A stretch of DNA of 64,000 bases from NCBI GenBank assembly GCA_035519675.1, contig DATIWB010000023.1, positions 1-64,000 on the forward strand, given 5' to 3'. A program made the position numbers and the translations under genes. How positions within the stretch are numbered: position 1 is the stretch's first letter; the number at the start of each line of letters is the position of its first letter. Below are positions 1-9,163 of the stretch, piece after piece. The stretch is from RPRB01 sp035519675 (GTDB lineage Bacteria > Myxococcota > Myxococcia > Myxococcales > Myxococcaceae). The notes below the pieces were generated by a model. The model had not been told where the DNA came from, did no database searches, and was given only the letters and a program-made list of their open reading frames with translations.

Positions 1-266
1 GCACGCTCGGTGACCTGGCGCCCGGCGCGGTGAAGACCGTGATCGCCGCCTATGCCTTCACCGGGAGCGTGCCGCGCCGTGCCTCCGTACAGTTCCGCAT
101 CGCGAGCGGCAGCCCCGCCCCCGCGGAGCGGAACGCGGCGACCACCGCGGTGGCATCGCATGCGTCGGGCTGCAGCTCGACCGGAAGCGGACCGGGCGGC
201 GCGATGGCGTTGCTCCTCGTGTCCGGCTGGATGGCCCGGCGCAGGGCGACGCGCTTCCCGGCCTGA
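1..266 (+). CDS. C-terminal end of a secreted protein with MYXO-CTERM tail (5' partial)
   Basis: The frame is open from the window edge and ends at 266. The visible residues resemble the last strand of an Ig-like or DUF11-like domain (LGDLAPGAVK near the edge). They are followed by a Gly-Cys-Ser sequence, a short hydrophobic stretch (MALLLVSGW) and a basic end (MARRRATR). Cys, then hydrophobic segment, then Arg cluster is the MYXO-CTERM layout, a sorting signal known in myxobacterial exported proteins. The protein is therefore probably surface-attached. Its main domain lies outside the window, so no function can be given. Confidence 0.75.
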   Translation, partial: TLGDLAPGAVKTVIAAYAFTGSVPRRASVQFRIASGSPAPAERNAATTAVASHASGCSSTGSGPGGAMALLLVSGWMARRRATRFPA

Positions 267-297
267 CGATCGCGGCGCCCGCTGAAGGTGGCGCCCC

Positions 298-2379
298 TCA
301 GCGGTAGAGCGAGCTCACGATCCCGGTTGCACCCCCGAACCAGACCGCGAGCATCCCCTGTGGCGTTCGAGCCAGCGTCGGGAAGCCTGCGAAGGTCGCC
401 CCCGGGACCACCGGGAGCGGCTGAGCATTGACCAGGACCCCGTTCTCGAGCTCGACCGACGTCGTGTGCCCGCCCAGGCGCTGGTCGGACACGACGATGA
501 GCCCCCGCCCCGTTCCGTCCAGGGCAGCGGCGGCGCCCTGGTCACCGAGGTGCAGCGCCGGATCCGCGGAGTGAAATCGCCGCTGATCCGAGGCCAGCAC
601 GACGGGTGACCATCCATTCCCGTCTCGCATCGTGGCGACGATGGCGTTCTCGTTCGCGGAGTGGACCTGGTAGACGAGCAACGAGGCACCGGTCGCGTCC
701 CGATCGAAGGAGATGAGAACGGGGACCTCGGTGGAGTTGGTCGTCGTGCCGGCACTTCCCGGGACAAGACCGAAGCCCTGCACACCCCCGAGCGCGTCGA
801 CCCGGCCGACGTAGATCCCGTCGCCGAGTCCCGAGTTGGTGACCGCGTAGGCGTAGTCCGCATCGACCTCGCCGGCGGCCACTCCCAGCGCGCTTCCCCG
901 CGCGGCCGCGGGGAGCGTGGCGAAGCTTCCGACGGCCGACTGGAATGGAAGGCTCCAGCGCAGCGGTCCGGTGCCGATCCATTCACCCGCGCTCGAGGCG
1001 GCCGCCCCGATCCCGCTGAAATCGGTGGTGCTGGGCACGTCCGCCGGCAGCTGCCCGATCCCGGTCCACGCCAACGCGCCGGGCGTCCAGTCCCTGTAGA
1101 GGAGCTGGTACGTCGGCGTCGCTGCGACCGTCACCCGATCCCATGCGACGACGGACCAGCCGTTCGGGGAGGTGGCGAGGCGAACCTTGTTCGAGCGGAA
1201 GCTGGTCGAGTCGAGCAGCGTCGGGAGCCCCCAGCCGGCCGCGGTGTGCCGCCTCGCGTAAGGATTGGCATCGACCCCCGCACTCGGGCTCGCGAGAAAC
1301 GCGACCATCACCGCGCCGGAGTCCTCGATTCCGATGCTCGCCGAGCTCAGCGAGATGTCCGAGGCGAAGCTGCCCGTGGCCGCGACGCTCCAGCCCCACG
1401 TGCCGCCGTTCAGGATCCCCACCTGGAGCTCGTCGGGACTGGTGCCGTCGTGGGGAGCGATGGCGATCACTGCCGCCTGGCCTCCGGCGTTGGCCACCAT
1501 CTGGATGGGATTGATGACCTGGCCCAGGCTGGTGACTGGCTGCCAGGCGCGTGGAACGGTGACCTCGGCGCGCGCGGTCCGGGACGGATCCGCGTTCGAG
1601 GTGGCAACGACGTGGAACGTGCCTCCGTGGGTCGGCGGGGTGTAGGTCCCATCGTTCGCGATCGAGCCGGCGCCCTGCTCGGCCACGCTCCAGGCCACAC
1701 CCGTCTGGAGCGCGCCTCCCACCACTGCCGAGAACCGGAGCGTCTGGCCCTGCGCCACCGTCGCCGAGGGCGGCACCACCGCCACCGCGATCTGCCCGTC
1801 CACGACGACGGCGACCCCCGACACGGCGCTGGTGCCGGCGGCGTTGGTGACCGTCAGCACGTACACCTGGTTCTGCGCGAGGGGACCGGTGGCGACGGGC
1901 GTGCCGCTGGTGACCGCGCCGATTCCGTGGTCGACCGTGGCGGTTCCACCACTGAAGACGGCAGTGAGCATGACCGTCTGGCCACTCGGGACCTCGTTGC
2001 TGCTCGCCGAGAAGCTGGTGATGCTCGGAGGGTTGACGGCGGAGACCGAGACGGCCGCGCTCCGGCTGGTGTCGGCAAGACTGGTGGCGACGACGTGGTA
2101 TTCCCCGGGCGTCGCGGGCGCGGTGTAGTTCCCCGAGCTGTCCACCGTCCCGCCGTTCGGCTCCTGGACGCTCCACTCGACCCGGGTGTCCGACGTGCCG
2201 GTCACCGTGGCGGTGAAGGCGTGACGGAGGCCGGTGGTCACGGCGACGGACGAGGCATCGAGCGTCACGGCGACCTGGGGGTTCCCGTTTCCTCCTCCGC
2301 CTCCGCATCCGAGGGTGAGGAGGAGCAGGGCGGCCGAGAAACCCAGGTGACCCCGGGTGGGGGGAGGGACGTGGCGCAT
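298..2379 (-). CDS. Large secreted lipoprotein with Ig-like domains
   Basis: A 693-aa protein. An N-terminal signal peptide ends in a lipobox (LLLTLGC) followed by a Gly-rich linker, so it should be a lipid-anchored envelope protein. Residues of about 35-115, 115-195 and 195-280 look like three bacterial Ig-like domains; the first and third share a pattern of VAWSV or VEWSV, a GG or SG turn, Y-T-P and FHVVATS or YHVVATS. The C-terminal 400 residues are rich in short WSVVAW or LQVGILNGG segments and may be a beta-propeller-like domain; I could not assign it. It converges on the partial gene to the left. Function unknown. Confidence 0.9.
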   Translation of the reverse strand: MRHVPPPTRGHLGFSAALLLLTLGCGGGGGNGNPQVAVTLDASSVAVTTGLRHAFTATVTGTSDTRVEWSVQEPNGGTVDSSGNYTAPATPGEYHVVATSLADTSRSAAVSVSAVNPPSITSFSASSNEVPSGQTVMLTAVFSGGTATVDHGIGAVTSGTPVATGPLAQNQVYVLTVTNAAGTSAVSGVAVVVDGQIAVAVVPPSATVAQGQTLRFSAVVGGALQTGVAWSVAEQGAGSIANDGTYTPPTHGGTFHVVATSNADPSRTARAEVTVPRAWQPVTSLGQVINPIQMVANAGGQAAVIAIAPHDGTSPDELQVGILNGGTWGWSVAATGSFASDISLSSASIGIEDSGAVMVAFLASPSAGVDANPYARRHTAAGWGLPTLLDSTSFRSNKVRLATSPNGWSVVAWDRVTVAATPTYQLLYRDWTPGALAWTGIGQLPADVPSTTDFSGIGAAASSAGEWIGTGPLRWSLPFQSAVGSFATLPAAARGSALGVAAGEVDADYAYAVTNSGLGDGIYVGRVDALGGVQGFGLVPGSAGTTTNSTEVPVLISFDRDATGASLLVYQVHSANENAIVATMRDGNGWSPVVLASDQRRFHSADPALHLGDQGAAAALDGTGRGLIVVSDQRLGGHTTSVELENGVLVNAQPLPVVPGATFAGFPTLARTPQGMLAVWFGGATGIVSSLYR

Positions 2380-2474
2380 CTTCGACTCCGGCTGAACGGG
2401 AACCGTCTGAAGCGGCGTCCCCGGGGAGGAGTCTACCGGGCGCCTGCTCGACCGCCTACTCGACCTCCCGCGTC

Positions 2475-2849
2475 ATGCAGCGAGCGCGGTTGCGACTCGC
2501 GCGGGAGGCCGGGAGGGTGATCGTCGCCTCGATGCGCACGCGCGCTCGAACCCACGAGATGCGCCCGTTAGCTGCGCGGCACCCGGAGGAGCCCGCATGT
2601 TTCAGCCGCCTGGCACCCGAGCCCGTCCGCCCACGGCAGCCCCGCCGCCCCATCCCCTGGGCCGAGCTCCTCAAGCGCACCTTCCAGACCGACGCCCTCA
2701 CCTGCCCGCGCTGCGGGAGCACTCGACGCGTCGTCGCCGTCGTCCTTCGCTCCACAACCGCCCAGGCCATCCTCGAGCACCTGCGCCTTCCCTCCAGGCC
2801 TCTTCCCCTCGCCCCGGCCACCCCCCCGCCCCAGCTCGACTTCTGCTGA
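2475..2849 (+). pseudogene. IS91-type transposase relic (C-terminal zinc-ribbon part)
   Basis: The readable part is the C-terminal end of an IS91-family (Y2) transposase. It shows the conserved IPWAELLKRTF block, then TCPRCGSTRRVVAV with its CxxC pair, a HLRLPSRP segment and the terminal PPPQLDF. An intact IS91-type transposase is several hundred residues longer, and the catalytic histidine and tyrosine regions are absent here, so this is a fragment. Related fragments lie at 5135-5262 and 17380-17441. The 200 bp after it, up to 3057, shows nothing I recognise. Confidence 0.7.
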
Positions 2850-3057
2850 GCGCCGTCCGACGCGGCCTGACCACCGCCCCGGGACTGCTCTACCCTCCGA
2901 CGGGTCACCACCTCCGCCAAGCCCTTCCGCCAGCCTCGTCCTGCCCACTCCGGCCCGGCGACTCGGACCCCCTGCCCGGGCCTCCGCCACGGAAGCCCGG
3001 TTTGTTCTTCCTTGGACCGCTCCCAGGGGCAACCTTGCTGCCCGTGCGCGCTGGGGT

Positions 3058-3321
3058 TTACCGGCCAGCTCTGCGGATGAAGTCTTCGAGGTCCTCGACC
3101 CGCAGCTGGATGGCGTTCGACACCCGGACATGCCGGAGTTCGCCGCGCTCGCACAGCGCATAGACGGTCGCAGACGACACACGCAGGCGCTCCGCGGCCT
3201 CGCGGACGCTGAGCAGGGCTGGGAGGAAGGAGGAAAGGCCCTGGAGCCTCGCCTCGGGTCTCGCGGGGGTCCCGCTCCCGTTCGCCACGGCCTTCGCGCA
3301 GACGTCCTCGGGCTCAGGCAT
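3058..3321 (-). CDS. Excisionase-like helix-turn-helix protein
   Basis: An 87-aa protein from the ATG at 3321; the frame stays open further upstream. The C-terminal 55 residues form a MerR/excisionase-type HTH domain (HTH_17): ALLSVREAAERLRVSSATVY, then a CERGELRHVRVSNAIQL wing and VEDLEDFI. In integrative elements such proteins usually bind DNA beside an integrase gene. Upstream, in the same open frame, is a stretch that may be an integrase scrap (separate entry). No intact recombinase is nearby, so this is probably a survivor of a decayed element. The start is uncertain. Confidence 0.6.
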   Translation of the reverse strand: MPEPEDVCAKAVANGSGTPARPEARLQGLSSFLPALLSVREAAERLRVSSATVYALCERGELRHVRVSNAIQLRVEDLEDFIRRAGR

Positions 3322-3420
3322 CCCCTCGAAGCGCAGCCGGCGGCGGCACGCGTGCTTCCAGCCGCGGACGATGCCGGCGCGGCCCAAGGCCCGTTGAAGG
3401 ACGGCCTCGAGTGCACCTCG
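3322..3420 (-). pseudogene. Possible tyrosine-recombinase scrap
   Basis: In the open frame leading into the HTH gene, residues LQRALGRAGIVRGWKHACRR resemble the segment of myxobacterial tyrosine recombinases just before their Cys-containing insertion and the HxLRH catalytic box. None of the catalytic residues follows. The match is short and rests on memory of the family, so this is a tentative call. The rest of 3421-3615 holds nothing I can support. Confidence 0.3.
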
Positions 3421-3615
3421 CGGGAGAGCATCGCGCCGGAGGCCTAGCTGAGGCGGAGAAGTGGGCGGGAGGAGGGGCAGGGGCAAGCCAACGGTCCCGG
3501 ACGGAGGTCGGCCCCCAGGCGCTGGCGTGCCACGCCGCGCACCTGGGTCCCCCACGCGAAGCGAGTAGTCAGCCTGGCACGAAAGCGGCATCCTGGTCCC
3601 GGGGGGGTGCAGCCG

Positions 3616-5103
3616 ATGTGGAAGCTGACCGCGTGCCTGGCGCTGGTGGTCCTGGCCTGCTCCGACGGATCGACCTCGTCGCAGTTCCTGGAGGTCTACA
3701 TCGAGACCGAGAGTTACCCCTACCCTCCGGACCCCGCGGTTCCTCATCAGATTTATGTGGTGACCAACCTCGTCACCAACGTCAACTACGCGAACCTATC
3801 CGCCTCCAGAGCCGCGTTGACCTCCCGTCCGGTGGGCGGACGGAGCCCGGCCTCGAGCTCCGAGACCAGATCTCCGGTCGACCCCGACGGGTGCACCTTC
3901 TTGCTCAATGGGCAAATCGTTGCATCGAGGTGTGGCCTCTCCTGGGACCCGGCGCAGCACCCGGACGGGCCCTACCACTTCGAGGCCAGGGTGACGTACC
4001 GCGAGCTCAGCGCCTCGAACACGCTGGACTGGACCCTTGATACCCGGCCGGCGACCTTCGTTCCCCTCGGGAGTGCGCTGCCCATTGCCGGGTACGGCAA
4101 GGCTTCCGCCGGGTCCGACGTGGCGGTCGGATTCGGCGCGCAGGGTGAGCCGATGGTGCTGGCCGGGCTGCTCGCCGATCCCTCCAGCCACCCGGAGCTG
4201 GGGCTCGCCGTCTGGGACGGGGGCAGCTGGGGCGTGATGCCGCTCGGGACCGGCGACGGCCTCCATCCAACCCTGGGCACCGGCCGTGACGGAATGGTCT
4301 GGGCGGCCTGGGACGAGCCCGGGGGCGTCACCGCCAACCGCTCCGACGCCGGCGACTGGGAGCGCGTCGCGACCGGACTGCCCGCCCAGGAGCTTCAGCC
4401 ACGGCTGGCGATCCACGGGGAGGAGGCGCTCCTCGGTCTCGCCGACCAGGCCGTGCCGGTCCGTCGGTTTGCCGACGGCGGCTGGGCACCCGCGGCAGAG
4501 GCGCTGCCGGCCGTTCCCGCCTCGGTGCGGCTCCTCCCGCTCGATGCGGGGGAGCTGGTCCTCGCGCTCGAGCCGGAGTCGCGCGATTCGGTCCAGGTCC
4601 TCCATTCGTCCTCCGGGGGGGCGTGGCAGCCGCTGGGAGCACCGCTCGTGGTGGGCGTGGCGGACGGCGGGCCGGCGCCCCATCTCATCGACCTGGTCGC
4701 CGGAGCCGATGGCGCGCCGGTGCTCGCGCTGACGCGGAGCCGGCCTGCCATCCTGGTGTACCGCTGGTCGGGAACCACCTGGGAGGCGCTCGGGGCGCCG
4801 ATCGCCTATCTCGACGAGTACCTCGGCTACGGCGCTCCGTTCCCCTTCGACCGACCGCAGGCCGCGCTGGCGGCGGTTCCGGACGGCGGGCTGGCGGTGC
4901 TCTACCTCACGGCCAACGGGTCGCTGAACCTCGACGGCTGGAACGGGACGAGCTGGCAGAGGGTCGCCGGACCACTGCGGGCCACCGTGGGCACGGCGAG
5001 CGTCTACCTGCCCGCGCTGACCTTCGATGCCGACGGCGGTCCGCTCGCCGCCTGGCGGCAGTCCAACCGTTACCGGGACTCATTGATCGTCTGGCGCCCC
5101 TGA
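3616..5103 (+). CDS. Secreted lipoprotein, unknown function
   Basis: A 495-aa protein from the ATG at 3616; a GTG three codons upstream is possible but adds nothing. The signal peptide ends in a lipobox (LALVVLAC). Residues of about 20-135 include a disulfide-type Cys pair and VTYRELSASN. From about residue 150 to the end the protein has repeated segments such as LGLAVWDGGSWGVMPLG, W-A-A-W-D-E and the final DADGGPLAAWRQ, spaced at 45-60 residues. This suggests a beta-propeller of Asp-box or sialidase-like type. No catalytic motif is visible. The C-terminal architecture resembles that of the lipoprotein at 298-2379. Confidence 0.88.
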   Translation: MWKLTACLALVVLACSDGSTSSQFLEVYIETESYPYPPDPAVPHQIYVVTNLVTNVNYANLSASRAALTSRPVGGRSPASSSETRSPVDPDGCTFLLNGQIVASRCGLSWDPAQHPDGPYHFEARVTYRELSASNTLDWTLDTRPATFVPLGSALPIAGYGKASAGSDVAVGFGAQGEPMVLAGLLADPSSHPELGLAVWDGGSWGVMPLGTGDGLHPTLGTGRDGMVWAAWDEPGGVTANRSDAGDWERVATGLPAQELQPRLAIHGEEALLGLADQAVPVRRFADGGWAPAAEALPAVPASVRLLPLDAGELVLALEPESRDSVQVLHSSSGGAWQPLGAPLVVGVADGGPAPHLIDLVAGADGAPVLALTRSRPAILVYRWSGTTWEALGAPIAYLDEYLGYGAPFPFDRPQAALAAVPDGGLAVLYLTANGSLNLDGWNGTSWQRVAGPLRATVGTASVYLPALTFDADGGPLAAWRQSNRYRDSLIVWRP

Positions 5104-5134
5104 GCCTCTCTGCCCGCTCGGAGGACCTCGAGGG

Positions 5135-5262
5135 CTGCTGGGGCTCTTCGTCCGGGCGCTCTTCACCTTCCAGCGCCGGGCGGCCCGGCGGCTCGGGGTG
5201 GCCCGACCGCGGTGGCCTTCCTCCGCCTGCGTGGCCGCGCTCGTCCCGCCACCGAGAGCCGG
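5135..5262 (+). pseudogene. IS91-type transposase relic (internal part)
   Basis: Directly downstream of the lipoprotein stop, the frame from 5135 reads LLGLFVRALFTFQRRAAR, which matches the mid-portion of IS91-like transposases just before the conserved block AVTFVQRFG..LNLNVHFH. The continuation AVAFLRLR appears only after a change of frame near 5208, so the fragment is frameshifted. It abuts the end of the ketopantoate reductase gene on the other strand. It is too short to act. Confidence 0.5.
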
Positions 5263-6189
5263 TCAGCTCCTCGTGAGGCCCAGCGCGGCACCCACCGCCG
5301 CGACCGCGGCATCGTGCACCGGGGTGGGGACGCCCAGCTGACGGCCGAGGCGGCTGACCGCGCCGGACAGCACGTCAAGCTCGGTCGGACCGCCGCGCTC
5401 CACGTCGAGCAGGAAGCTGGACTTCATGCCGTCCGGCATGGCGGCGACGTTGGCCAGCACCTGCTTCAGCTCGTCCGGGGCGAAGGCAATGCCCAGGGCG
5501 CGCCCCACCGCGACCGACTCGGCGGTGGCCCGCTCCAGCAGCTCCTGGCCGAGCGGAGCACGCCGGATGGGACCGATGGAGGTGCGGGACAGACCGCAGC
5601 AGGCCCCCATGGTGGTGATGAAGACGAATTTCCGCCACAGCTCGAGCCGGATCTCGGCGCTGGCGCGCGCTTCGATGCCCGCGGCGGTGAAGGTCCGGCC
5701 AATCTCGGTCGCCCGGCTGGACACGCCGCCGTCGAGCTCGCCGAGCGCGATGGTGTTGAATGCGCTCCTGCGGACGATCTGTCCTGGTCCGGTGCGCTCG
5801 GCGCTGATCTTGGTGAGCCCGCCCAGGAGCGACTGGTGCGGCACCCCGGCGCGCTCCAGTTGCTCCGCAGCTTCCACACCGTTCAGGAGCGGGAGCACGG
5901 TCGCCCCGTGACGGGCGAGGTCGGCGGCCACGGGACCGACCGCGCCGAGGTCGTAGCTCTTCACCGTCACCACGACCAGCTCCACCCCGCGAAGCGCCGC
6001 CGGATCGTCGGTGGCCAGGAGCGGTGAGACCCATCTGCCGCCATCCGGCTCCGTGATCCGGAGCCCGTCGCGACGGATCGCTTCTAGGTGGGCGCCGCGG
6101 GCGAGCAGCCGGACCTCGTTCCCCGCCCGGGCGAGCACCGCACCGTCGTAACCACCGACACCCCCTGCACCGAGGATCGCGATCCGCAT
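5263..6189 (-). CDS. Ketopantoate reductase family protein (PanE/ApbA-like)
   Basis: A 308-aa protein, the usual length for 2-dehydropantoate 2-reductases, which reduce ketopantoate with NADPH in pantothenate synthesis. The N-terminal Rossmann motif MRIAILGAGGVGGYDGAVLA begins at the chosen ATG (6189), and VVVTVKSYDL and LPLLNGVE follow the family pattern. The C-terminal helical domain carries LWRKFVF and TELDVLSGAVSRLGRQLGVP. In Escherichia coli PanE the catalytic Lys is followed four residues later by an Asn; here that place is Ile. It may therefore be a paralogue with another 2-oxoacid substrate. Monocistronic. Confidence 0.87.
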   Translation of the reverse strand: MRIAILGAGGVGGYDGAVLARAGNEVRLLARGAHLEAIRRDGLRITEPDGGRWVSPLLATDDPAALRGVELVVVTVKSYDLGAVGPVAADLARHGATVLPLLNGVEAAEQLERAGVPHQSLLGGLTKISAERTGPGQIVRRSAFNTIALGELDGGVSSRATEIGRTFTAAGIEARASAEIRLELWRKFVFITTMGACCGLSRTSIGPIRRAPLGQELLERATAESVAVGRALGIAFAPDELKQVLANVAAMPDGMKSSFLLDVERGGPTELDVLSGAVSRLGRQLGVPTPVHDAAVAAVGAALGLTRS

Positions 6190-6362
6190 GGGCGCGAGCA
6201 ATCACGTCGAGGCCGCCAGCGCAACAGGCGATCAGCGTTCCGCCAGCAGGACGTGGAGTTCGCCGACCAGGCCTCTCGGCCAGCGAATCGGGGATTCACC
6301 GCCAGTCCTCGGGACCTGGCGAGGGAGGCCGGGGAAGGAGGGGAGGCCCCTGGCCTCGTCCG

Positions 6363-7427
6363 TCAGAGCGACGCCAGGAAGGCCAGGACCGCAGCCCGGT
6401 CCTGGTCGCTCAGGCCGTTCCAGCGTTCCCGGGACTCCTCGGCCTCGACGTGGTGCGCCTGGACGGCGGTCACGGCATTCAGGGCGCGTCCGTCGTGCAG
6501 GAGCCGCAAGCGGGCGCGGAGGCCCCAGAGGGCCGCGGTGCGGAACTTGTTCGTCGGGGCAGGGCCAACGGTGATCGCGTCACCCGTCCCGACGTCGTGG
6601 AGAAGGAAGTCGCCATAGGGGTGGAAGACCTCCTTCGCCGTGAAGAGCGTCGGCACATGGCACGTCCCGCAGCCGATGCTCAGAAAGATGCGCTCGCCGG
6701 CGCGCACCTGGTCCGAGCCCGCGTTCGCCGCCCGGCTGGGAGCCTTGGTCGCTCGCATGAAGCGCGCATAGGCGTCGATGTCCTCGGAGCCATCCTCGTC
6801 GAGGTCCTCGAAGGGCGGCTTCCGGCCTCCGCTGAAGAGCCGATTGGTGACTCCCTTCTCCACGAACTCGGCCTCGCCGGCGAAGCTGAGCAGAGAGCCA
6901 TGCTGGCACTTCCAGCCGAACCGGCCGACCCGGCGGGCCCCGGGAGTCTCCAGGACCGGGACCTCGACCACCTGGCCTCCGTTGCTTCGGGCCAGCGCCC
7001 GGAGCTGATCGTCCGGGATGTCCTCGACCAGGCCCAGGCCGAGGAGGCTGGTGGAGATGCGTTGCCCGGCGGGCGTGCCGGGGGCCACGTGCTCCTGGAA
7101 CTCGGCCTGGACCGCACGGTCACGGACCACCCCGGCCGGCGTCCGGACCTCGGTCACCTGACTGCTTCCGCCGGTCACCGGGGTCTCGTGGCAATTGGCG
7201 CAGGAACGGGCGTTGTAGGCCGGCCCGAGGGCGGGGAGGACGGCGTCCTCCTCGAACTGCGCCCGATCCGCGTCGTGCTCCTCCTGCGTCACTCGCCCGT
7301 TGGTGAGCTTGTCGAACCCGGTCGGTGCCTCCGGCAACTTGGGCGGGGGCTGCGGCGTGGGGACCGGTGAGTAAGCCGTTGCACAAGCGAGAAAGAGGAT
7401 CCCGCTGCTCCAGAGCGCTCGGTTCAT
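6363..7427 (-). CDS. Di-haem oxidoreductase / putative peroxidase lipoprotein (DUF1111)
   Basis: A 354-aa protein. The ATG at 7427 is preceded by GGAGGGGG, better placed than the GTG two codons upstream. The signal peptide ends LFLAC with Cys15 as likely lipidation site. Two c-type haem motifs are present: CANCH (76-80) and CGTCH (253-257). RFGWKCQHGSLLSFAGEAEF and VTNRLF are typical of the DHOR/DUF1111 family, related to MauG and di-haem peroxidases. It probably acts as a periplasmic electron-transfer or peroxidase-like enzyme. It stands alone; no cytochrome maturation gene is close by. Confidence 0.9.
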   Translation of the reverse strand: MNRALWSSGILFLACATAYSPVPTPQPPPKLPEAPTGFDKLTNGRVTQEEHDADRAQFEEDAVLPALGPAYNARSCANCHETPVTGGSSQVTEVRTPAGVVRDRAVQAEFQEHVAPGTPAGQRISTSLLGLGLVEDIPDDQLRALARSNGGQVVEVPVLETPGARRVGRFGWKCQHGSLLSFAGEAEFVEKGVTNRLFSGGRKPPFEDLDEDGSEDIDAYARFMRATKAPSRAANAGSDQVRAGERIFLSIGCGTCHVPTLFTAKEVFHPYGDFLLHDVGTGDAITVGPAPTNKFRTAALWGLRARLRLLHDGRALNAVTAVQAHHVEAEESRERWNGLSDQDRAAVLAFLASL

Positions 7428-7557
7428 CGCCACCCCCTCCGGGTGATCAGGACATCAATTCATGAGCCACCGCAAGCGACAGGGGGCATCGTCGCGATCG
7501 ACGGCCTGTGGAGTGCCTCCGGTCGCGCCGGTGTTCTGCGTCCACGGACACGGCATC

Positions 7558-9138
7558 TCAGGGCACCTCGAGCTCCTGGACGACCAGGGACATGGGCAGG
7601 AGCCCCGTGCGATTGAGGCCATCGAGGAGCGCCTTCATCGGAAGCGGGCCGTTCCGGGACATCGAGGCGATGAGCTGGTCGGTCATCGCCTTCCCGACGA
7701 TGTAGGTCGTCCCGTAGCTCGGCCGGCGCAGGAAGAGGAGCTGCTCGCCGCGGACGGTGCGGCCGTCGAGGCGGAGCCAGCCGCGCGGCGTGGCCTTCGC
7801 GGCGAACTCACTGGCTTGCTCGAGCGTCCAGGTGTTGTCGTGCATGTGAAGGTCGCCGAGCGCGCGCGCAGCACGCTGCCCGAGCATCACGTAGACGAGC
7901 TCGCGCGAGCGCGGACGGCCCTCGAAGAGTCCCGCGTGCATCATGAGCTCCTCGAGCGCGGTGGCGAAACCTTCGGTGCGGGTGGCGAAGATGTTGTAGA
8001 GGGCCGGGCGTGCACGGACGGGGTCGGCCGGCGGCCGGCGGGCCAGGACGGCCAGGTCCATGAAGTGCCACATGTGCAGCCGGAGAAGGAGCGGATCGCG
8101 CGCCTCCACCTCGGAGAAGAACTCGAGCGGCGGTCTGGGGTCGAAGCCTCCGGGGAGCGTTCCGAGCGCCGGGCCCATCCAGTCCTCCCAGGTGATGAAG
8201 TCGTTCTCCCGGAGGAAGCGGAGCCAGGTCCCGAGGGCGTCGTCGAAGCGGCGCTGGTGCTCCTCGACCGTGGTGGCGGGGAGCTGCGGCGGCAGGGCAC
8301 GGTTCTTCAGCTCCTCGGCGGCGAGCGTGGCGCGGGCGCGGCCGAGCTCGCGCTCGTGGAGCGTCACCAGCTGGGCGTGGGTGTACGGAATGAGCGCGAC
8401 GTTGGCGAGGTACCAATCGTAGTTGGTGACGCCCACGCCGGACGGTCCAGTCTTCGTCGCCGCCTGCTGCTCGACCCAGCGGCGGTAGCCCTCGGTCGCG
8501 TCGAGCGCAGACTTCACCGCAGAGGAGAGCGCGCCGTTCGAGGAGATCTTGGTTGCGAGAGCGGTGAGCGCCGCCATCTGTTCGCGGATCGGACCGCCCG
8601 CCATCCGCCACAGGTCCTTTCCGTCGCCGGTGAGGTTCTTCCGCGCCTGGGCGAGCAGTGGCGGCACGACGCGGAGTCCGTCGAGGAGCTCGCGCGCTGC
8701 GTCGGCCGAGAGTGGGAACTTGAAGGCCCAGAGCTCCACCGCGGCGTCTGCGTACTCGGCCTCCCGTGCTGGCTGGTCCGACTGCTCGTCGAAGATGGTG
8801 AGGTAGAAAGCCGGGTCACGGGTCCACGGGCTGAGGACGCGGTGGTCGAAATCGAGCCCCTTCATCTCCGCCCGGATGAGCCGCACGTCGTTCCGCAGGG
8901 GCAGCGGCGCTCGAGAGACGTCGAGCGCATCCACGCGCGAGAGCCAGCCCGGGAGCGCACCGGCCTGCGCCGCCATCGCCTTCGCCGAGTAGTCGGGGAC
9001 GCCACCGACGCGCGGCGGCCGCTGGAACTCGCGCCATTGCCTGAAGAGCGTGGCGACGTCCTGCGCAGTGGCCGGAGCCCCGAAGGAGGTGAGGGGGACG
9101 AGCGTCAGGGCGAGCCACAGCGGAGCGGAAGCACGCAT
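7558..9138 (-). CDS. Secreted DUF885 family protein
   Basis: A 526-aa protein from the ATG at 9138, which places a clean signal peptide (SAPLWLALTLVPL, then cleavage near APATAQ) at the N-terminus. The long helical body with YDWYLANVALIPYTHAQLV, then HMWHFMDLAVL and EGFATALEELMMHAG, matches DUF885, a family often described as putative metallopeptidases. Its usual EGWA motif is EGFA here. Near the C-terminus GTTYIVGKAMTDQLI is also family-like. The product is probably periplasmic. Gene order suggests no operon with the haem protein to its left (about 130 bp gap). Confidence 0.85.
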   Translation of the reverse strand: MRASAPLWLALTLVPLTSFGAPATAQDVATLFRQWREFQRPPRVGGVPDYSAKAMAAQAGALPGWLSRVDALDVSRAPLPLRNDVRLIRAEMKGLDFDHRVLSPWTRDPAFYLTIFDEQSDQPAREAEYADAAVELWAFKFPLSADAARELLDGLRVVPPLLAQARKNLTGDGKDLWRMAGGPIREQMAALTALATKISSNGALSSAVKSALDATEGYRRWVEQQAATKTGPSGVGVTNYDWYLANVALIPYTHAQLVTLHERELGRARATLAAEELKNRALPPQLPATTVEEHQRRFDDALGTWLRFLRENDFITWEDWMGPALGTLPGGFDPRPPLEFFSEVEARDPLLLRLHMWHFMDLAVLARRPPADPVRARPALYNIFATRTEGFATALEELMMHAGLFEGRPRSRELVYVMLGQRAARALGDLHMHDNTWTLEQASEFAAKATPRGWLRLDGRTVRGEQLLFLRRPSYGTTYIVGKAMTDQLIASMSRNGPLPMKALLDGLNRTGLLPMSLVVQELEVP

Positions 9139-9163
9139 GGGCGCACTGTACAGGCCGAAATGC

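Noticed and set aside
661..2520. A 619-codon open frame antisense to the first lipoprotein
   Set aside because: No ribosome-binding site, no domain, shadow composition; the sense gene has a signal peptide and Ig-like repeats.
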